From: Purshia tridentata
Taxonomy: Eukaryota > Streptophyta > Magnoliopsida > Rosales > Rosaceae
Direction of reading: 5' to 3'
Assembly (NCBI GenBank): GCA_003254885.1
Contig: QANT01000313.1
Location: forward strand, 124,001 to 188,000
DNA length: 64,000 nucleotides
The notes under the pieces were generated by a model. The model did not search any database and was not told the origin of the DNA. It saw only the letters and a program-made list of their open reading frames with translations. The translations under genes were made by a program, and so were the position numbers. Each line of letters begins with the position of its first letter. The first letter of the stretch is position 1. This document shows positions 35,265 to 46,743 of this stretch, piece after piece.

Positions 35265-35765
35265 TTATTTGTATACATGCACCCGCTACATCACAATTAC
35301 ATTTATATACCATGCACCCTGTACCTTATTTATATACCATATATATATGAACCCCATTTTTATACGCTACATCACAAGTACATTTATATACCATGCACCA
35401 TAAACCTTACACCCTGTTTTGTTAATAGGGCCAATTACTAATAAATTAAGATTTTTTTTTTTCAATAACATTTTAATCAATACACTCATAATTTCATGTT
35501 AGTCATTATTGACCAAATTAGAAAAAGATCAATTATAATAGATTTATAAATATATATTACTATTTAGATTTAGATTTGTATTAGGTTTGTTTTTTATTGT
35601 TATGCAGCAAAATGGCTTAGGGTTAGGTCAGAGCCCAAAACTCAAGACCTAAACCCAAAAACCATAAGCTACAAAATCTTAATTCTAAAACCCTAAACTC
35701 ATTTCTAAACCCTAAACCTTATTTATATACCATGCACCCCATTTTTATACGCTACATCACATTTC
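35265..35765. repeat. Dispersed short repeat with ATATACCATGCACC and TACGCTACATCAC
   Basis: TTATATACCATGCACC occurs at about 35315, 35385 and 35724, and CGCTACATCACA occurs with it at 35286, 35363 and 35750. The copies are in one orientation with variable spacers, so this is a degenerate tandem or nested repeat rather than a clean array. Confidence 0.6.
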
Positions 35766-37450
35766 TATACTTTAAACTAAATTAGGGCAACATCGTAATT
35801 TTACGCTAATGAGTAATGAAAAAAAGAGTTCAATACATTAAAATATTATATAACATTATCAAGTGGATTGAGTTTAGTAACTAATTAAAATGGGATACAA
35901 TTTCAAATAGAAAAAAAAAAATTTATATTAACCATTATGTAATATTTAAATATTTTATTAATTTAAATGTAATTTGCTATTAACATGGTAAATAATTCAT
36001 ACAATATTAATAAAAACACTATTTTTGTAGATACTTCTTTCGTTCTACCTTTAAAAGATCAAGTGACTATATCTAAAGGCTTTTTATTAAGAATGACTCA
36101 GAACTATAACATGATCATTAACGTGGTTTTTAAATTTTCTGGCCACATTAATGATCGGGAAGAAAGAGGAGAAGGGGAAAATGAGAAAAGCATAGGAAAA
36201 AAGGGGCAGAGAGGATGTGGTAGGACCGTAGGAGGAGAGTGAAGAGAAGGGAACTGAAAAATAATGGCAGAAAGGAGAAAGGGTGGGAGAGATTTTTTTG
36301 CTAAAATGCCCTTATACAGATGGTACGTCATGTCCAATTAATGCACGCGATCAAACAACAAACTTCAACATATTTGACATTGAGTACCACACGTTGCAAT
36401 AACAGATCTTGCGAGTCACATTATAGATTTGAAGATATGAAGGCTAGCTAGCTATATTGATAATTATGTCATGGTTTGAAAGCTATACTGATAATCAAAA
36501 GAAACTTGAATGAACTGGAATTCTTTTTGTATCGCATATATTAGCATGTGCTATATATATCAATTTATGCTAACATTTTGTTTTATATATATACTTATAT
36601 ATAACTATAAGCAGCCAAATATGCCTTCTATCATTTTAATATATTAATTAATAGGAACGAACCTATAATTAAGGTGGACACAAGAATAATAATTAGGTCA
36701 CATTGCCGATCACTTAATAATTGAAGGAGATTAATTTAAATTTGAGCCAACCTTTTAAACATAAAAAATAAAAATAAAACTTTATTTAGCAAATTGGTAA
36801 ATATTCAAGTATGAATATAGTCGTACTTCAGGAGTACTTTACTTATTAGACAGGGCAAATACCAATTTGAAATTTTATATTGTTGTAGCTTCAAAAAGAC
36901 TAAGGTTTCTTAATCTGTATATAAATTGTTTAGCCTTGAAAACAATTGGTCCTACAAATGCTAGTCCGAGAGATATGTCTTCGCTACGGGACAGAGCACA
37001 GGACGATAGTGGGTGCCAACTCAACATTGCATGTTCTTGTTTGTTGGTGAACAGCCAGCTATGTATTCATTTTTATAAAAAGGTGCAAAATATTTTCAAC
37101 ATTTTTAACACTTAACTCATCTGATGTGGGATTCATTCTCAACAATAATGTAATGGGCATATATATTTTCTTTGGCAATGAATGATAGAAAAATTGCCAA
37201 TTTTCACTTAAAGCTTTGATATGAATAATTAAGATCAACTCCTATAAATGAATCTACAATGTGCTCCATGTAAAATTACTCGAGCAATCAATTACACATA
37301 GAACTATTGCTTACACCTGAGTCTACATAAAAAGGAAAGGAGAATGAAAAAGAAAGAAAGAAGGTGAATTGGAGTTGGCTAGTTAGATCAGAACAAAAGC
37401 TCTATCCTACACATTTGAGTTTTAATGCTCCCCCTCCCTTTATAATTCGA

Positions 37451-37496
37451 AGAAAAAAAAAAAAAAAAAAATNAAAAAAAAAAAAAAAAAAAAAAA
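37451..37496. other. Long A-tract containing one unresolved base
   Basis: A run of about 45 A interrupted by TN at 37472-37473. The N marks uncertain length of the homopolymer or a minimal gap. Confidence 0.8.
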
Positions 37497-37639
37497 GGTT
37501 CAGGTCCAAGGAAAAAAGTTGAAGGAAAGTGGGTCTCTTTTTATTTGCTTCGCTGGTGTTGTGTTATGGCTTTGTGCCGCCTCGAGATAAAGAAGACAAG
37601 TGTGGGACCGAGCTCTCACCATCAAATTAACCTGCAATC

Positions 37640-39900
37640 ATATATATAAAGAAGAACACGTGGAAAGTTCATATACGAGTGATGACTGATGAGTGTGAAA
37701 CTGTGAATATAATGATGAGTGTGAAACTGGAAACTGTGAACAGTGAACAGTGAACAGTGACGATAACCTAATAATTGTTTTGTCAACCCTCGTGCCCACT
37801 GAATGGAGGAGGACCCCTTTCTTTATGATAAGGACAAAGAATGGTTTGGACAATTTATTCCAAGTCCAGGCTACAATATTACCAAGGCCATGATGGCTTT
37901 TCCAAAATTTGGATCAATGCTTTTGATTATGCACGTGTGAAACTGATTACTTTTTCAAACTGCTTCATTAAATCATTGATTTGGTCCAAGTCTGAAATCA
38001 GTGAATGCGGACTTTCGTATGGTGTAGCTGCATTTTTAACTATTGGATCGAAGAATTAATTAATCTTCCACTTTTATACTAAAGCATAGCTTTGTAGTTG
38101 TTGGATCCTCTTTTTGTAAATCTCTTGGAGATATATCATGTATCAAGCTTCTTCAACCACCTAAATTCCTTGTTCTAGTCCTTTGGTCTTTCCAAATAAT
38201 TTTTCTTGTACCATGAAATGAAACCTGTCATTTTCAGTGTTCAATTTTTCTTTGTCATTTGAAATGAGTTAGACTTAGATACAATAATTAATTTATTTAA
38301 AAAATGTAGTCAACCGCGTAAATTGTCCCAGTTTTGTATTCAAAGACTGTTAATTAGTAAATTTGCAATATTTATGACCATTAATTAACCTGGCCTTTTG
38401 CTAGAAAGTAAGAAACACAAGCCAAGGGAAACAGCTGTCTCAATCAAAAGATCAAATTTCTTCCCCCAGCCCAAAAAATCAAAAGATTAACGATTGGTAC
38501 TCTCCCCTATTTTCAAAAATAATTAAATAAACGAATACAAAGCATAGATAATACCAATCCCACCTTTTTTGGGGCCCAGGATTAACTCATATAAAAAGCA
38601 AACGCGACCCCAAAGCCCAAAAATGAGGGTGGAAAGTTGGGCTAAGAAACATGATGCAGCAAATATTCTAGATAGTAGAACTTCATTTGTCATTCAATTG
38701 TATTTTTAATTTTTGGATTGCGGTTTCGCTTTTTAACAATAGTATTTATATTTGTGAATCACCATTAATCCATAACAAAGCACTGCTAAGAGGTAGCTTG
38801 TTTGTAGCATCTTGGATAGAGCTGTGAATGACAACTTAATGACAATCCCAATTGAAGATGCACTGAAAGTTGTGTCTATTATGGCGCTAAGCCTCTGATC
38901 AACAATTGGCTTACATGGATGGAGTTAAACAGAAATAATTGAGTAACAAGAAAATAAATATTCCATTTATTATTCGAATTAGATCAACAATTGACCTAAT
39001 TGACTTTTCGCATCAACACAAGTGGAGCAACAGGAAAATAAAATATTCCAATTAATTTTTGCTGCAATATGAGGTAAAAGCATTACAAAATATATTATAT
39101 TTCCTTTCTCGGGTCTTCATGAACTGAGACTTTGCAGCACCCTTAACATGCAGTGTACATTGTGCCACGTCGATCTGACTCATTCAAACTCATATATGCT
39201 ACGTACATTATAACCACTTTTTAAGAGAAAGAATCATGTTTGTGCAGTTTAGCCAAATTGCTAAATTACATATCCAATGTATGTAGTCGTACTTCTGGAA
39301 GGTATACTTTCCATACTAGAATGACAGTAGACATATGATAGTTGGGGTATAAAAAATTAAGCTATATTTGGACTGTGTGTCTTGTACTCTGCACGTAAAA
39401 CTTTTTAGACTTGGAAATCAAATAAACAAGAATTAATTCCTACAAATTCTAGCCTCGGTCAAATATATATATTCTCAACTGTATTCCTGTACTCATCTTT
39501 TTTTCATTATTCTTTAAATTTCTTTTTACTGGCTAACTCAATCACCAAAACTATTCTTAAATTTTTATGTCTTCTACAACAACTTCTAATTTTTGCCCCA
39601 TTCCGTTTGTTATTTACAAAACTTGATGGGAGTCATGGGACAACCAAGAACCACCTAAAACTATTACTTTTGTAAATTAACTTGGTAAAGATGTGGTCAA
39701 AAACTCAATTGCATTTTTTGTTTTAGAAATAGAAGCTTAAATGGGAATTGAAGAAGAAACAATCGCAGGTGAAGTTAAAAAGTTGTACAAGGCTTAAAAA
39801 TGTAAAGGCACTTTTAATTAACAATTAAGTTGGTAATTTATATACAGATTCCATAAGTGTAGACATGCGAACGTCTACCGACCGATCGGTCGGTCTCTTT
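37640..39900 (+). repeat. Segmental duplication, left copy (matches 44160-46200)
   Basis: Long collinear similarity to the segment before WRKY copy 3. Shared markers in the same order include CAACCCTCGTGCC, GACCCCTTTCTTTATG, TTTTATACTAAAG, CTGGCCTTTTGC, AAATGAGGGTGGA, GAACTGAGACTTTGCAGC and AGAAATAGAAGCTTAAATG. The piece around 39000-39145 (AACAGGAAAATAAAATATTC to GAGACTTTGCAGC) also resembles the 3' end and flank of the DUF599 genes, so a DUF599 relic lies here. Indels separate the copies; both precede a WRKY gene. Confidence 0.75.
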
Positions 39901-40021
39901 TTACACAGACGATTTTTTTGGCCAATATTATACATCTGATAATTAATTTGAATAAACTAGTAAGAAATTAAGAATATAATAATGTTGAGGGGTAGCAAGT
40001 TAGCATCGATCTGGTCCATGG

Positions 40022-40317
40022 TGACGACACAGAACTGAGTCACTGACGGTGGTGGATGACGCCATATAACATTTGGTGTGATTATTATATTACGACCTTC
40101 TCATGCATTGCGCGCGTGTTTGAACTATCGCCAAATGCAGTATCACCTAGGCGATCATCCATCCGTTGATGCAAAGAGAGACGACCATCGCACGGGTCGT
40201 GTCTGGGAGACGAGGAATGTTCTCACTGACCTTCGGACTCCACGCAAGTCGTGTCTTCCTCACAAGTCGCGTCTTCCTCGCAAGACGCAATGAGCAGTAT
40301 CAGCACTCAATATAAAT
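40022..40317 (+). promoter_or_regulatory. WRKY copy 2 promoter with TGACG cluster and TATA box
   Basis: TGACG occurs at 40022, 40044 and 40057, followed by CATATAACATTTGG and a TATAAAT box at 40311-40317, 72 bases before the ATG. The stretch is nearly the same as the copy 3 promoter (46384-46650). Just before the TATA box an imperfect repeat of GCAAGTCG(T/C)GTCTTCCTC is present in this copy only. Confidence 0.5.
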
Positions 40318-40388
40318 CCTAGGATTGGCCCGACCCACGTTACCACTGACTCACAGAGACACAGACATACACTAAAAACAAAAAAATT

Positions 40389-42071
40389 ATGGTGTCCTTG
40401 AACCGGCGGCAGAGGGTGATGGAAGAGCTGATTAAGGGGCATAAGCTTGCATGTCAACTTGGGAGGGTTCTTGATAGTGATATCAATTGTGGTGCTGGAT
40501 CGCCTGCAGCTCTTGTTACCAAGATTTTGGGGTCATTCACAAATACTCTTTCCACCTTAAATGGTATTAATAATAATAATAAGTCTGATGATGATGAGGA
40601 GCTCATCATTTCTCAGATTCAAGCCAATAATATCATTACTGCAACTGCACCAGCAAATTCATCATCTTCGGATGCTCACCATGATACTACCTCAACGTTC
40701 AAGGATCGTAGAGGTCATCACAAGAGAAGGTAATTAATTATACATAATATGTATAAAGAAATAATTTGTTGCAAAAAAATTTTGATTTGATAAAAACTTG
40801 TATATAATGAGTATATATCATTTTTATTTCATAATAAATTGTCATATAACTAATATATGAGTAGACATTGTGAGAGTGAGAGTATATACATTACATATAC
40901 ACATTACATGCAAATTTTTCTCTTCAAATTTCCATAATAATATATGGTCATTTTTAAAGAGGATTCCTTAGCAATTGGTTGGGTACATCATCCTTCAATG
41001 CGGCTTAATTAATGATCCAAACTATCTCATTTTAAATTATCGTTGAATAATCATCTCTAAAAGAATTAATAAAATCGAAATTAGTTTGATCTAATTATTA
41101 TTATAATTATTTTTGTCATTAAATGGTTTTTAATTTAGTTAGTTTATTTGTAAAGATGATCGATGAGTGAAAACTTGAATCATTAATTGCATACATTGAG
41201 GGTTTAACCCACGTACAATATCATTCATTTATTCTTATAAAAATAAAAATTCCTTTTAAGAAGCTCTTATATATATATAATTGATTTATCAACTACTTGC
41301 TACGATATATAGCTACAAGCTAGGTTTATGTCTTGTCGTATACAAACAAAGAGAGTGGAAGAGGATAATTAATATTTCTGTTGCCTTGGCTTGGCCTATC
41401 TATTGAATGACAAAAAGTAAGGACCATACTTCCCAACTTTCTGCAGAAAGACTTCACACTCATGGACCAGAGACTCTTCTACTTGGACCAACGACGGTCA
41501 TGCATGGAGAAAGTACGGACAAAAGAAGATCTATAACACCAATCATCCGAGGGACTACTTCAGGTGCACTCACAAGTTCGACCAAGGCTGCCAAGCAACC
41601 AAGCACGTGCAGAAAATTCAAGACGACCCGCTCCCACTGTTTCGGACCACGTACTATGAAAACCACACATGCCGGGACTTGCTCAAAGCTCCTCATGAGC
41701 TCATCCCTAGTAGAGATTCTCCGACCACATACATTAGCTTTGACACCACCACCAACCTCATAACAAACAAACAAGATCATAAGCAAGAGCAACAACACTC
41801 TTTTTTCTCATCAATCGAAAAAGAGTTCATGGTCAAGGAAGAGGAGATCATACCAAATGGTGATGATCATAATCATATGGCCGTCCACAGCCAATCATCA
41901 CCCTGGCACGATTCTGATTATCTCGTTTCTCCTCATGATCTGACGGCATTCGACTTGCCATCAAGCATCGCGCTTGATCATGGGGATGTCATTTCTCAGA
42001 GAATGATCGATGGGTCATATTATTTTGAAGATTTTTATGATATGAATTTTGATGATGAGTTACTTAGTTGA
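40389..42071 (+). CDS. WRKY transcription factor, group III (WRKY70/54-like), copy 2
   Basis: Tandem paralogue of the gene at 32868. Exons 40389-40729 and 41447-42071, 321 aa. The N-terminus ([21 protein letters not shown]) and exon-intron phase match copy 1. WRKYGQK is at 134-140, followed by the same C-X7-C-X24-H-X-C zinc finger; substitutions against copy 1 around it include [11 protein letters not shown]. The exon 1 region has an Asn-rich run ([15 protein letters not shown]). The tail ends MNFDDELLS after a His/Asp-rich region and differs from copy 1. Again no intron interrupts the WRKY domain. It is tail-to-tail with the DUF599 pseudogene at 43.0-44.1 kb. It appears intact. Confidence 0.92.
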
Positions 42072-42884
42072 ATGTTCCTTGTTGTTTATTTTTTGAAGCT
42101 AGCTTGTAGGGTTTTTTGATCCATGTGAGGTCTTGTCGTTCGATATATGAAAATCAGGAATATTTATACCTGGTTCCTTAATAAAAACTAGCTCCTTAAT
42201 AAAGCACTTGTCCAAAACAAAAACAAAAAATCATTTATTTGGTCCTGACTCTGTCTCTGAGCGACCTATCATGCAACCTTGTTTATAAACTTTGTTTTTT
42301 CTTACTTAGCATTTTGAGGAGTCTCCAAATAATTACGTCCTTCTGTATCGATAAATTCAATTTTCATGTTTATGTCAAAAGCTTTAATTAGAGTCAGACT
42401 ACTAAAATATGTGCTAACAATAATCGAGTTACATTCTAACACTAGCCGGGGACATGAGAAGTGACATCTGAAGGCAGCGACCACAGGGCCACACTTCAAA
42501 GTTTATTTTATTTGTATGTGATTTTTTTATTAAAAGAAAAAAAAAAACTGAAAATGTTTGTTGTATAACTAAGGAGTTAACTCTAACTTAACATATGTTT
42601 ATTGAAAAATGCTATTCACTTTGTTCGTCGACCTTCTTTTTTATTATTTTCATTTTACAATGTAAATTCATCATAATCAGAAATAACTATAAAGATCATA
42701 TTTGTAGAAAATCAACCAAATGAGAAATCGTTTGTTTATATAATTATGATCAAATAAATAAACGGTTTTAATAACAATTAGATTCACTATTAATTTATTT
42801 GTAATAATTATATGATCAAACGATTTTTTATTTAATTTATCTTTTGTAGAGATAATATCAGTAAATTCATGTTCTAATTGGCTT
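42072..42884. other. 3' flank of WRKY copy 2
   Basis: WRKY 3'UTR and AT-rich spacer. Similarity to the 51.1-kb DUF599 flank begins at about 42885. No gene is seen. Confidence 0.5.
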
Positions 42885-43098
42885 TCCCTATTAACACAAG
42901 TTAAGAGTACCAGGAAAATAAAGATTCCTGTTAAGGTAAAAACATTACAACATATATTAGATTGTTTTCTTCATCAGTCTTCAACTGAGACTTTGCCTAT
43001 TCGTCTTTGCGAACTTTCCAACAAAATCAAGCCGATAAAGGCCCCAGATCAGTGCCAGCGACGAAACCCAAACTGGGATCGGACCAAGCATCCATCAC

Positions 43099-43623
43099 TG
43101 TTAGAAATAATAACAAACTAGGACTCTTTGACCGTGTGAGACTTCCATAGGGCATGCCCCAATGGGGCACCTCTCACAAAGAGGTGGGCCCTATAATATA
43201 TGGGGCCTACCTCTTTGTGAGAGGTGCCCATGGAAGCCCCTCTCCTCTTTGACCTGGTCCTTAAGAGGTGGGCCCTATAATATATGGGGCCTACCTCTTT
43301 GTGAGAGGTGCCCCATTGGGGCATGCCCCATGGAAGCCCCTCTCCTCTTTGACCTGGTCCTTAGCTGATGGTTTACAGCTAAAGTTTGTTACTGTCTTGA
43401 CCATTTCTTTTGGCTGGTTAATAAGGCCTTATGTTTTGCACGTTCAGTTTTAATCTTATGGAAATAATACATGTAAATCCCCTATATATTTGGGTTATGT
43501 AATTTGTTTAAAATTAATTAGAGATCATTGAATTATCTTGTGATCCAATTCAGTTGTAAGTCTTTTACTGTTCAGTATAGTGTAAAGACTTTGTTTTGAA
43601 AAACAACACAGTGGTATCAGAGC
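43099..43623 (+). mobile_element. LTR-retrotransposon fragment: one LTR plus primer-binding site
   Basis: Starts TGTTAGAAATAATAAC and ends GAAAAACAACA at about 43608, with the TG...CA termini of an LTR (about 510 bases). Three bases later comes TGGTATCAGAGC (43612-43623), the initiator-methionine-tRNA primer site typical of plant Ty1/copia elements. Right after it the DUF599 exon resumes, so the rest of the element is missing. CTATATATTTGG near 43483 could be the LTR promoter. No coding part is present. Confidence 0.8.
43151..43363. repeat. Large palindrome and tandem repeat inside the LTR
   Basis: GGCATGCCCCAATGGGGCAC...AAGAGGTGGGCC (43151-43190) is the inverse of GGGCCTACCTCTTTGTGAG...ATTGGGGCATGCC (43287-43328), apart from a single mismatch. 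A unit starting AAGAGGTGGGCCCTATAAT is also directly repeated from 43179 and from 43263 (84 and about 100 bases); the first unit lacks about 16 bases of the palindrome arm. Both the arm and the unit can form strong hairpins. Confidence 0.8.
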
Positions 43624-44024
43624 ATAGGAAAGGTGATGCAGAGCATTCTGTTGCTAATAAGAGCCAAGAAAAACCCTTTTTCAAATACGTTTCGTGTGTG
43701 CCCAGAAGCTGAGAACTGATCACCACCACCATCATCAGCAGCAGAAGATGCGTTTATTAAGAAATTGGCATCGATCAAGAACCCAATGGCCATAGAGCTG
43801 CATAAGAAGCAAACTGAAAGAGACAGTGCTGCTGAGCCATACTTTAGAGCAAAGATCTTTGTAGATTGTGACCCACGAAAGGCATTGTTGAAGAGGTGGG
43901 TTGCATTATAAGTGTTTTTTATTAGAGCCGCCAGTGATACTTCTACAAGAATTGCTATGGCGGCTGTGAGTGTGGTGGACATTAGAGTCTTTCTCAAGCT
44001 CTAGACCGCCAGCATACCTTTCTT

Positions 44025-44071
44025 ATCATCACCCTGCATTTTTTTTTTTGGCCAGGATCATCACCCTGCAT
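44025..44071 (-). mobile_element. Micro-insertion with poly(T) and perfect 15-bp target duplication
   Basis: ATCATCACCCTGCAT is found at 44025-44039 and 44057-44071, whereas the intact DUF599 gene has it once. The insert is ten T plus GGCCAGG, i.e. CCTGGCC followed by poly(A) on the minus strand. The intact paralogue gives a clean empty-site comparison (51730-51745). Confidence 0.75.
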
Positions 44072-44159
44072 TAATATTGCTAAAATCATATGTATTTGTA
44101 ATTGAATCATGTAATTAATAGGGTCATTATGTGTATGTATTTGTAATTGAACCGACCTC

Positions 44160-44613
44160 TCAGCATCAACCAACAAAACAATCATATATTCAAGAATACG
44201 TGGAAGGTTCATATTCAAGAATACGATAATTGTCTTGTCAACCCTCGTGCCAACTGACATGGACCCCTTTCTTTATGCTACGGACAAAGAGTGATTTGGA
44301 CAATTTATGCACGTCTGAAAGTGATTACTTTCGAACTGCTTCATTAAATCATTGATTTGATCCTCCAGGATGGAATCACTGAATGCTACTATGCGGACTT
44401 TGGTATGGTGTACATGCACAAATATTGGATCGAAGAATTAATTCTTCCATTTTTATACTAAAGTATAGTTTTGTAGTTGATGGATCCTCTTTTTGTAAAT
44501 GCACAATACCCGGTCTCTTCGAGATATATCATGTATCGGGTTATTAAGTATTACTATTAACCTGGCCTTTTGCAAGAAAGTAAGAAACACAAAAAAAAAA
44601 AAAAAAAANNNNN

Positions 44614-44654
<41 letters not shown>

Positions 44655-46200
44655 ACTTGACTAGCCAAGGGATAAAGAGCTGTCTCAATCAAAAGATTAA
44701 TGATTGGTACTCTCCAGTCACCAAAGTAAATAAAAAGATTATACTATCCCCTATTTCAAAAATAATTAAATAAATAAAAACAAAGCATAAATAATGCCAA
44801 TCCCACATTTTTTTGGGGTCTTGGACGCAGGATTACCCAGAACTCATATAAAAAACAAAAGCGACCCCAAACCCCAAAAATGAGGGTGGACAGTTGGGCC
44901 AAGAAATATGATGCAGCAAATATTCTATAGTAGAACTTCATATTCTATAGGAATATAAATATTCCCATTAATATTTGCTGCAATATGAGGTAAAAACAGT
45001 ACAAAATATATTATATTTCTTTTCTCGGGTCTTGATGAACTGAGACTTTGCAGCACCCTTAATTCATTCAAACTATCATGATATGTACATTTTAACCACT
45101 TTTAAGAGAAAGTCATGAAGTTCATCCAAAATAAAAATAAACAAAAGCAGAGAAAGAATCATGTTTGTGCATGCAGTTTAGCCAAATTGCTAAATATCCA
45201 ATGTATGTAGTACTACTTCTGGAAGGTATACTTACCATTCTAGAATGACATTAGAACTAGGAGGAGTTGGAGTATACAAAAATAAGCTATATTTGGACTA
45301 CGTGTCTCATACTCCGCACATAAAATTTTTTAGATATGGAAATCAAATAAACAAGAATTAATTCCTAGAAATTCTAGTCTCGGTCAATGGGACAGAGAAC
45401 ACAGATGGATATATGGTCTGCAAATTAATGTATCCTATTCGATTCCTAGCTAGATTTCCTTTTTATTTTCTTCACTGCTGACGAGTATTTGCTTAATTTA
45501 TACCTTGAAGAGAAAGAAGACAAGTGTGGAACACAGAACAGAGACGATAATTAACCTGATTGTCCTGTCAACCACCGTGCCGCTCAAGTAAGGTGGACCC
45601 GCCTTCTCTATGCAGACAAAGCTACGGTTGAGGCTCATTACCACATAATTTTCCTTTATAACATATATATCAAGCTTCTTCAACAACTTTATATATATCT
45701 TCTTCTTTTTCCTTTTTCTTGTCTTTAATTAGGTCTCTTCATCTTATATTATTATATCTATATTTAATTAAGAGAGGCATTATTCACATTCTCAGCTGTA
45801 TTCATGTACTCATCTTATGTTATTAACGGCTAACTCAATCACCAAAACTATTCTTAAATTTTTATGTCTTATACAACTTCTAATTTTTGCTCCATTCCGT
45901 TTGTTTATTTGCAAAACTTGATGGGACAACCAAGAACCACCCAGAACTATCACTTTCGTAAATTAACTTGGTAAAGATGTGGTCAAAAACTGAATTGCAT
46001 TTTTTGTTTTAGAAATAGAAGCTTAAATGGGAATTGAAGAAGAAACAATCGGGTGAAGTTAAAAAGTTGTACAATGCTTAAAAATGTAAAGGCAATTTTG
46101 ACAATTAAGTTGGTAATATATATACATATTTGATCATGTGCAAACGTGCGGGCATGAAAACCTCTATTTATTTAATTAAAGTTAGATACTTTAATAGTTT
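44160..46200 (+). repeat. Segmental duplication, right copy (matches 37640-39900)
   Basis: Collinear with the segment before WRKY copy 2, including the DUF599-end relic near 44955-45060 (GAACTGAGACTTTGCAGC). It differs by indels, most visibly the long A-tract with five N at 44591-44653. Confidence 0.75.
44591..44653. other. Long A-tract containing a five-N gap
   Basis: A runs flank NNNNN at 44609-44613. The matching place in the left duplication copy (about 38416) has only AACACAAG, so the tract is an insertion or expansion specific to this copy, of unresolved length. Confidence 0.8.
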
Positions 46201-46383
46201 TTAATTTATTTAATTTTTAACAAGCATGATATTTGAATATACATCAGATAGTTTGAATTATTAAAATATTATATAAAGTGAGTCTTATAAAAAATCTCTC
46301 AAATAATTTTATTTGAAGAATTCCTAAATAGAGTATGTACATAAAGATAATTTTTTTTAGCCAAAAAAAAAACCAGTCGTCGG

Positions 46384-46647
46384 TGACGACACAGCACCGA
46401 GTAACTGAAGCTGGTGGATGACGCCATATAACATTTGGTGTGATTATTAAATTATGACCATCTCACGCATTACGCGCGTGTTGAACTATCGCCAAATGCA
46501 GTATCACGTGGGCGGCCATCCATCCGTTGATGCAAAGAGAGACATCCATCGCACGGGTCGTGTCGGGGAGACGAGAAACGTTCTCAGAGACCTTCGGACT
46601 CTTCTTCCTCGCAAGTTTCAATGAGCAGTATTAGCACTCAATATAAA
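46384..46647 (+). promoter_or_regulatory. Promoter relic of WRKY copy 3
   Basis: Near-identical to the copy 2 promoter: TGACG at 46384 and 46419, CATATAACATTTGG, and a TATAAA box near 46641. The middle TGACG of copy 2 is changed here (AACTGAAGC). It could still drive transcription of the pseudogene. Confidence 0.45.
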
Positions 46648-46743
46648 GCATAGACCCGAGTCCCGACCCACCACCTTGGCTACTGCTAGGTTAATTACCA
46701 CAGACTCACAGAGACACACACACTCACGAAAAACCCAAAAGTG

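Larger units (their letters stand above)
34697..37600. other. AT-rich intergenic region between WRKY copies 1 and 2
   Basis: No supported gene. It contains dispersed ATTTATATACCATGCACC repeats (35270-35760), a short stretch with telomere-like CTAAACCCTAAACC (35700s), a GA-rich patch (36160-36300), and an A-tract with one N at 37473. Confidence 0.5.
42985..44140 (-). pseudogene. DUF599 membrane protein pseudogene, broken by an LTR fragment
   Basis: Exon 2 of a DUF599 gene, closest to the intact copy at 51184-52007. It runs on the minus strand from about 44034 to 43628 (MRKTLMSTTLTAAIAILVEVSL... to ISNRMLCITFPML) and resumes at about 43098-42990 (GPIPVWVSSLALIWGLYRLDFVGK-like). Between them lies an LTR plus primer-binding site. 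Exon 1 is missing: similarity to the intact gene ends in the intron near 44137. A 15-bp duplication with a T-run disrupts the exon start, and one extra C shifts the last codons. It cannot make a functional protein. Confidence 0.85.

Noticed and set aside
35690-35720. Interstitial telomere repeat
   Set aside because: Only two CTAAACCCTAAACC-like units; too short to claim.
42983-43500. Short frames repeating GGPYNIWGLPLCERCP
   Set aside because: Produced by the direct and inverted repeat inside the LTR, not a protein.
43612-43640. A full-length copia element starting at the primer-binding site
   Set aside because: Host DUF599 sequence resumes a few bases after the site; no gag or pol follows.
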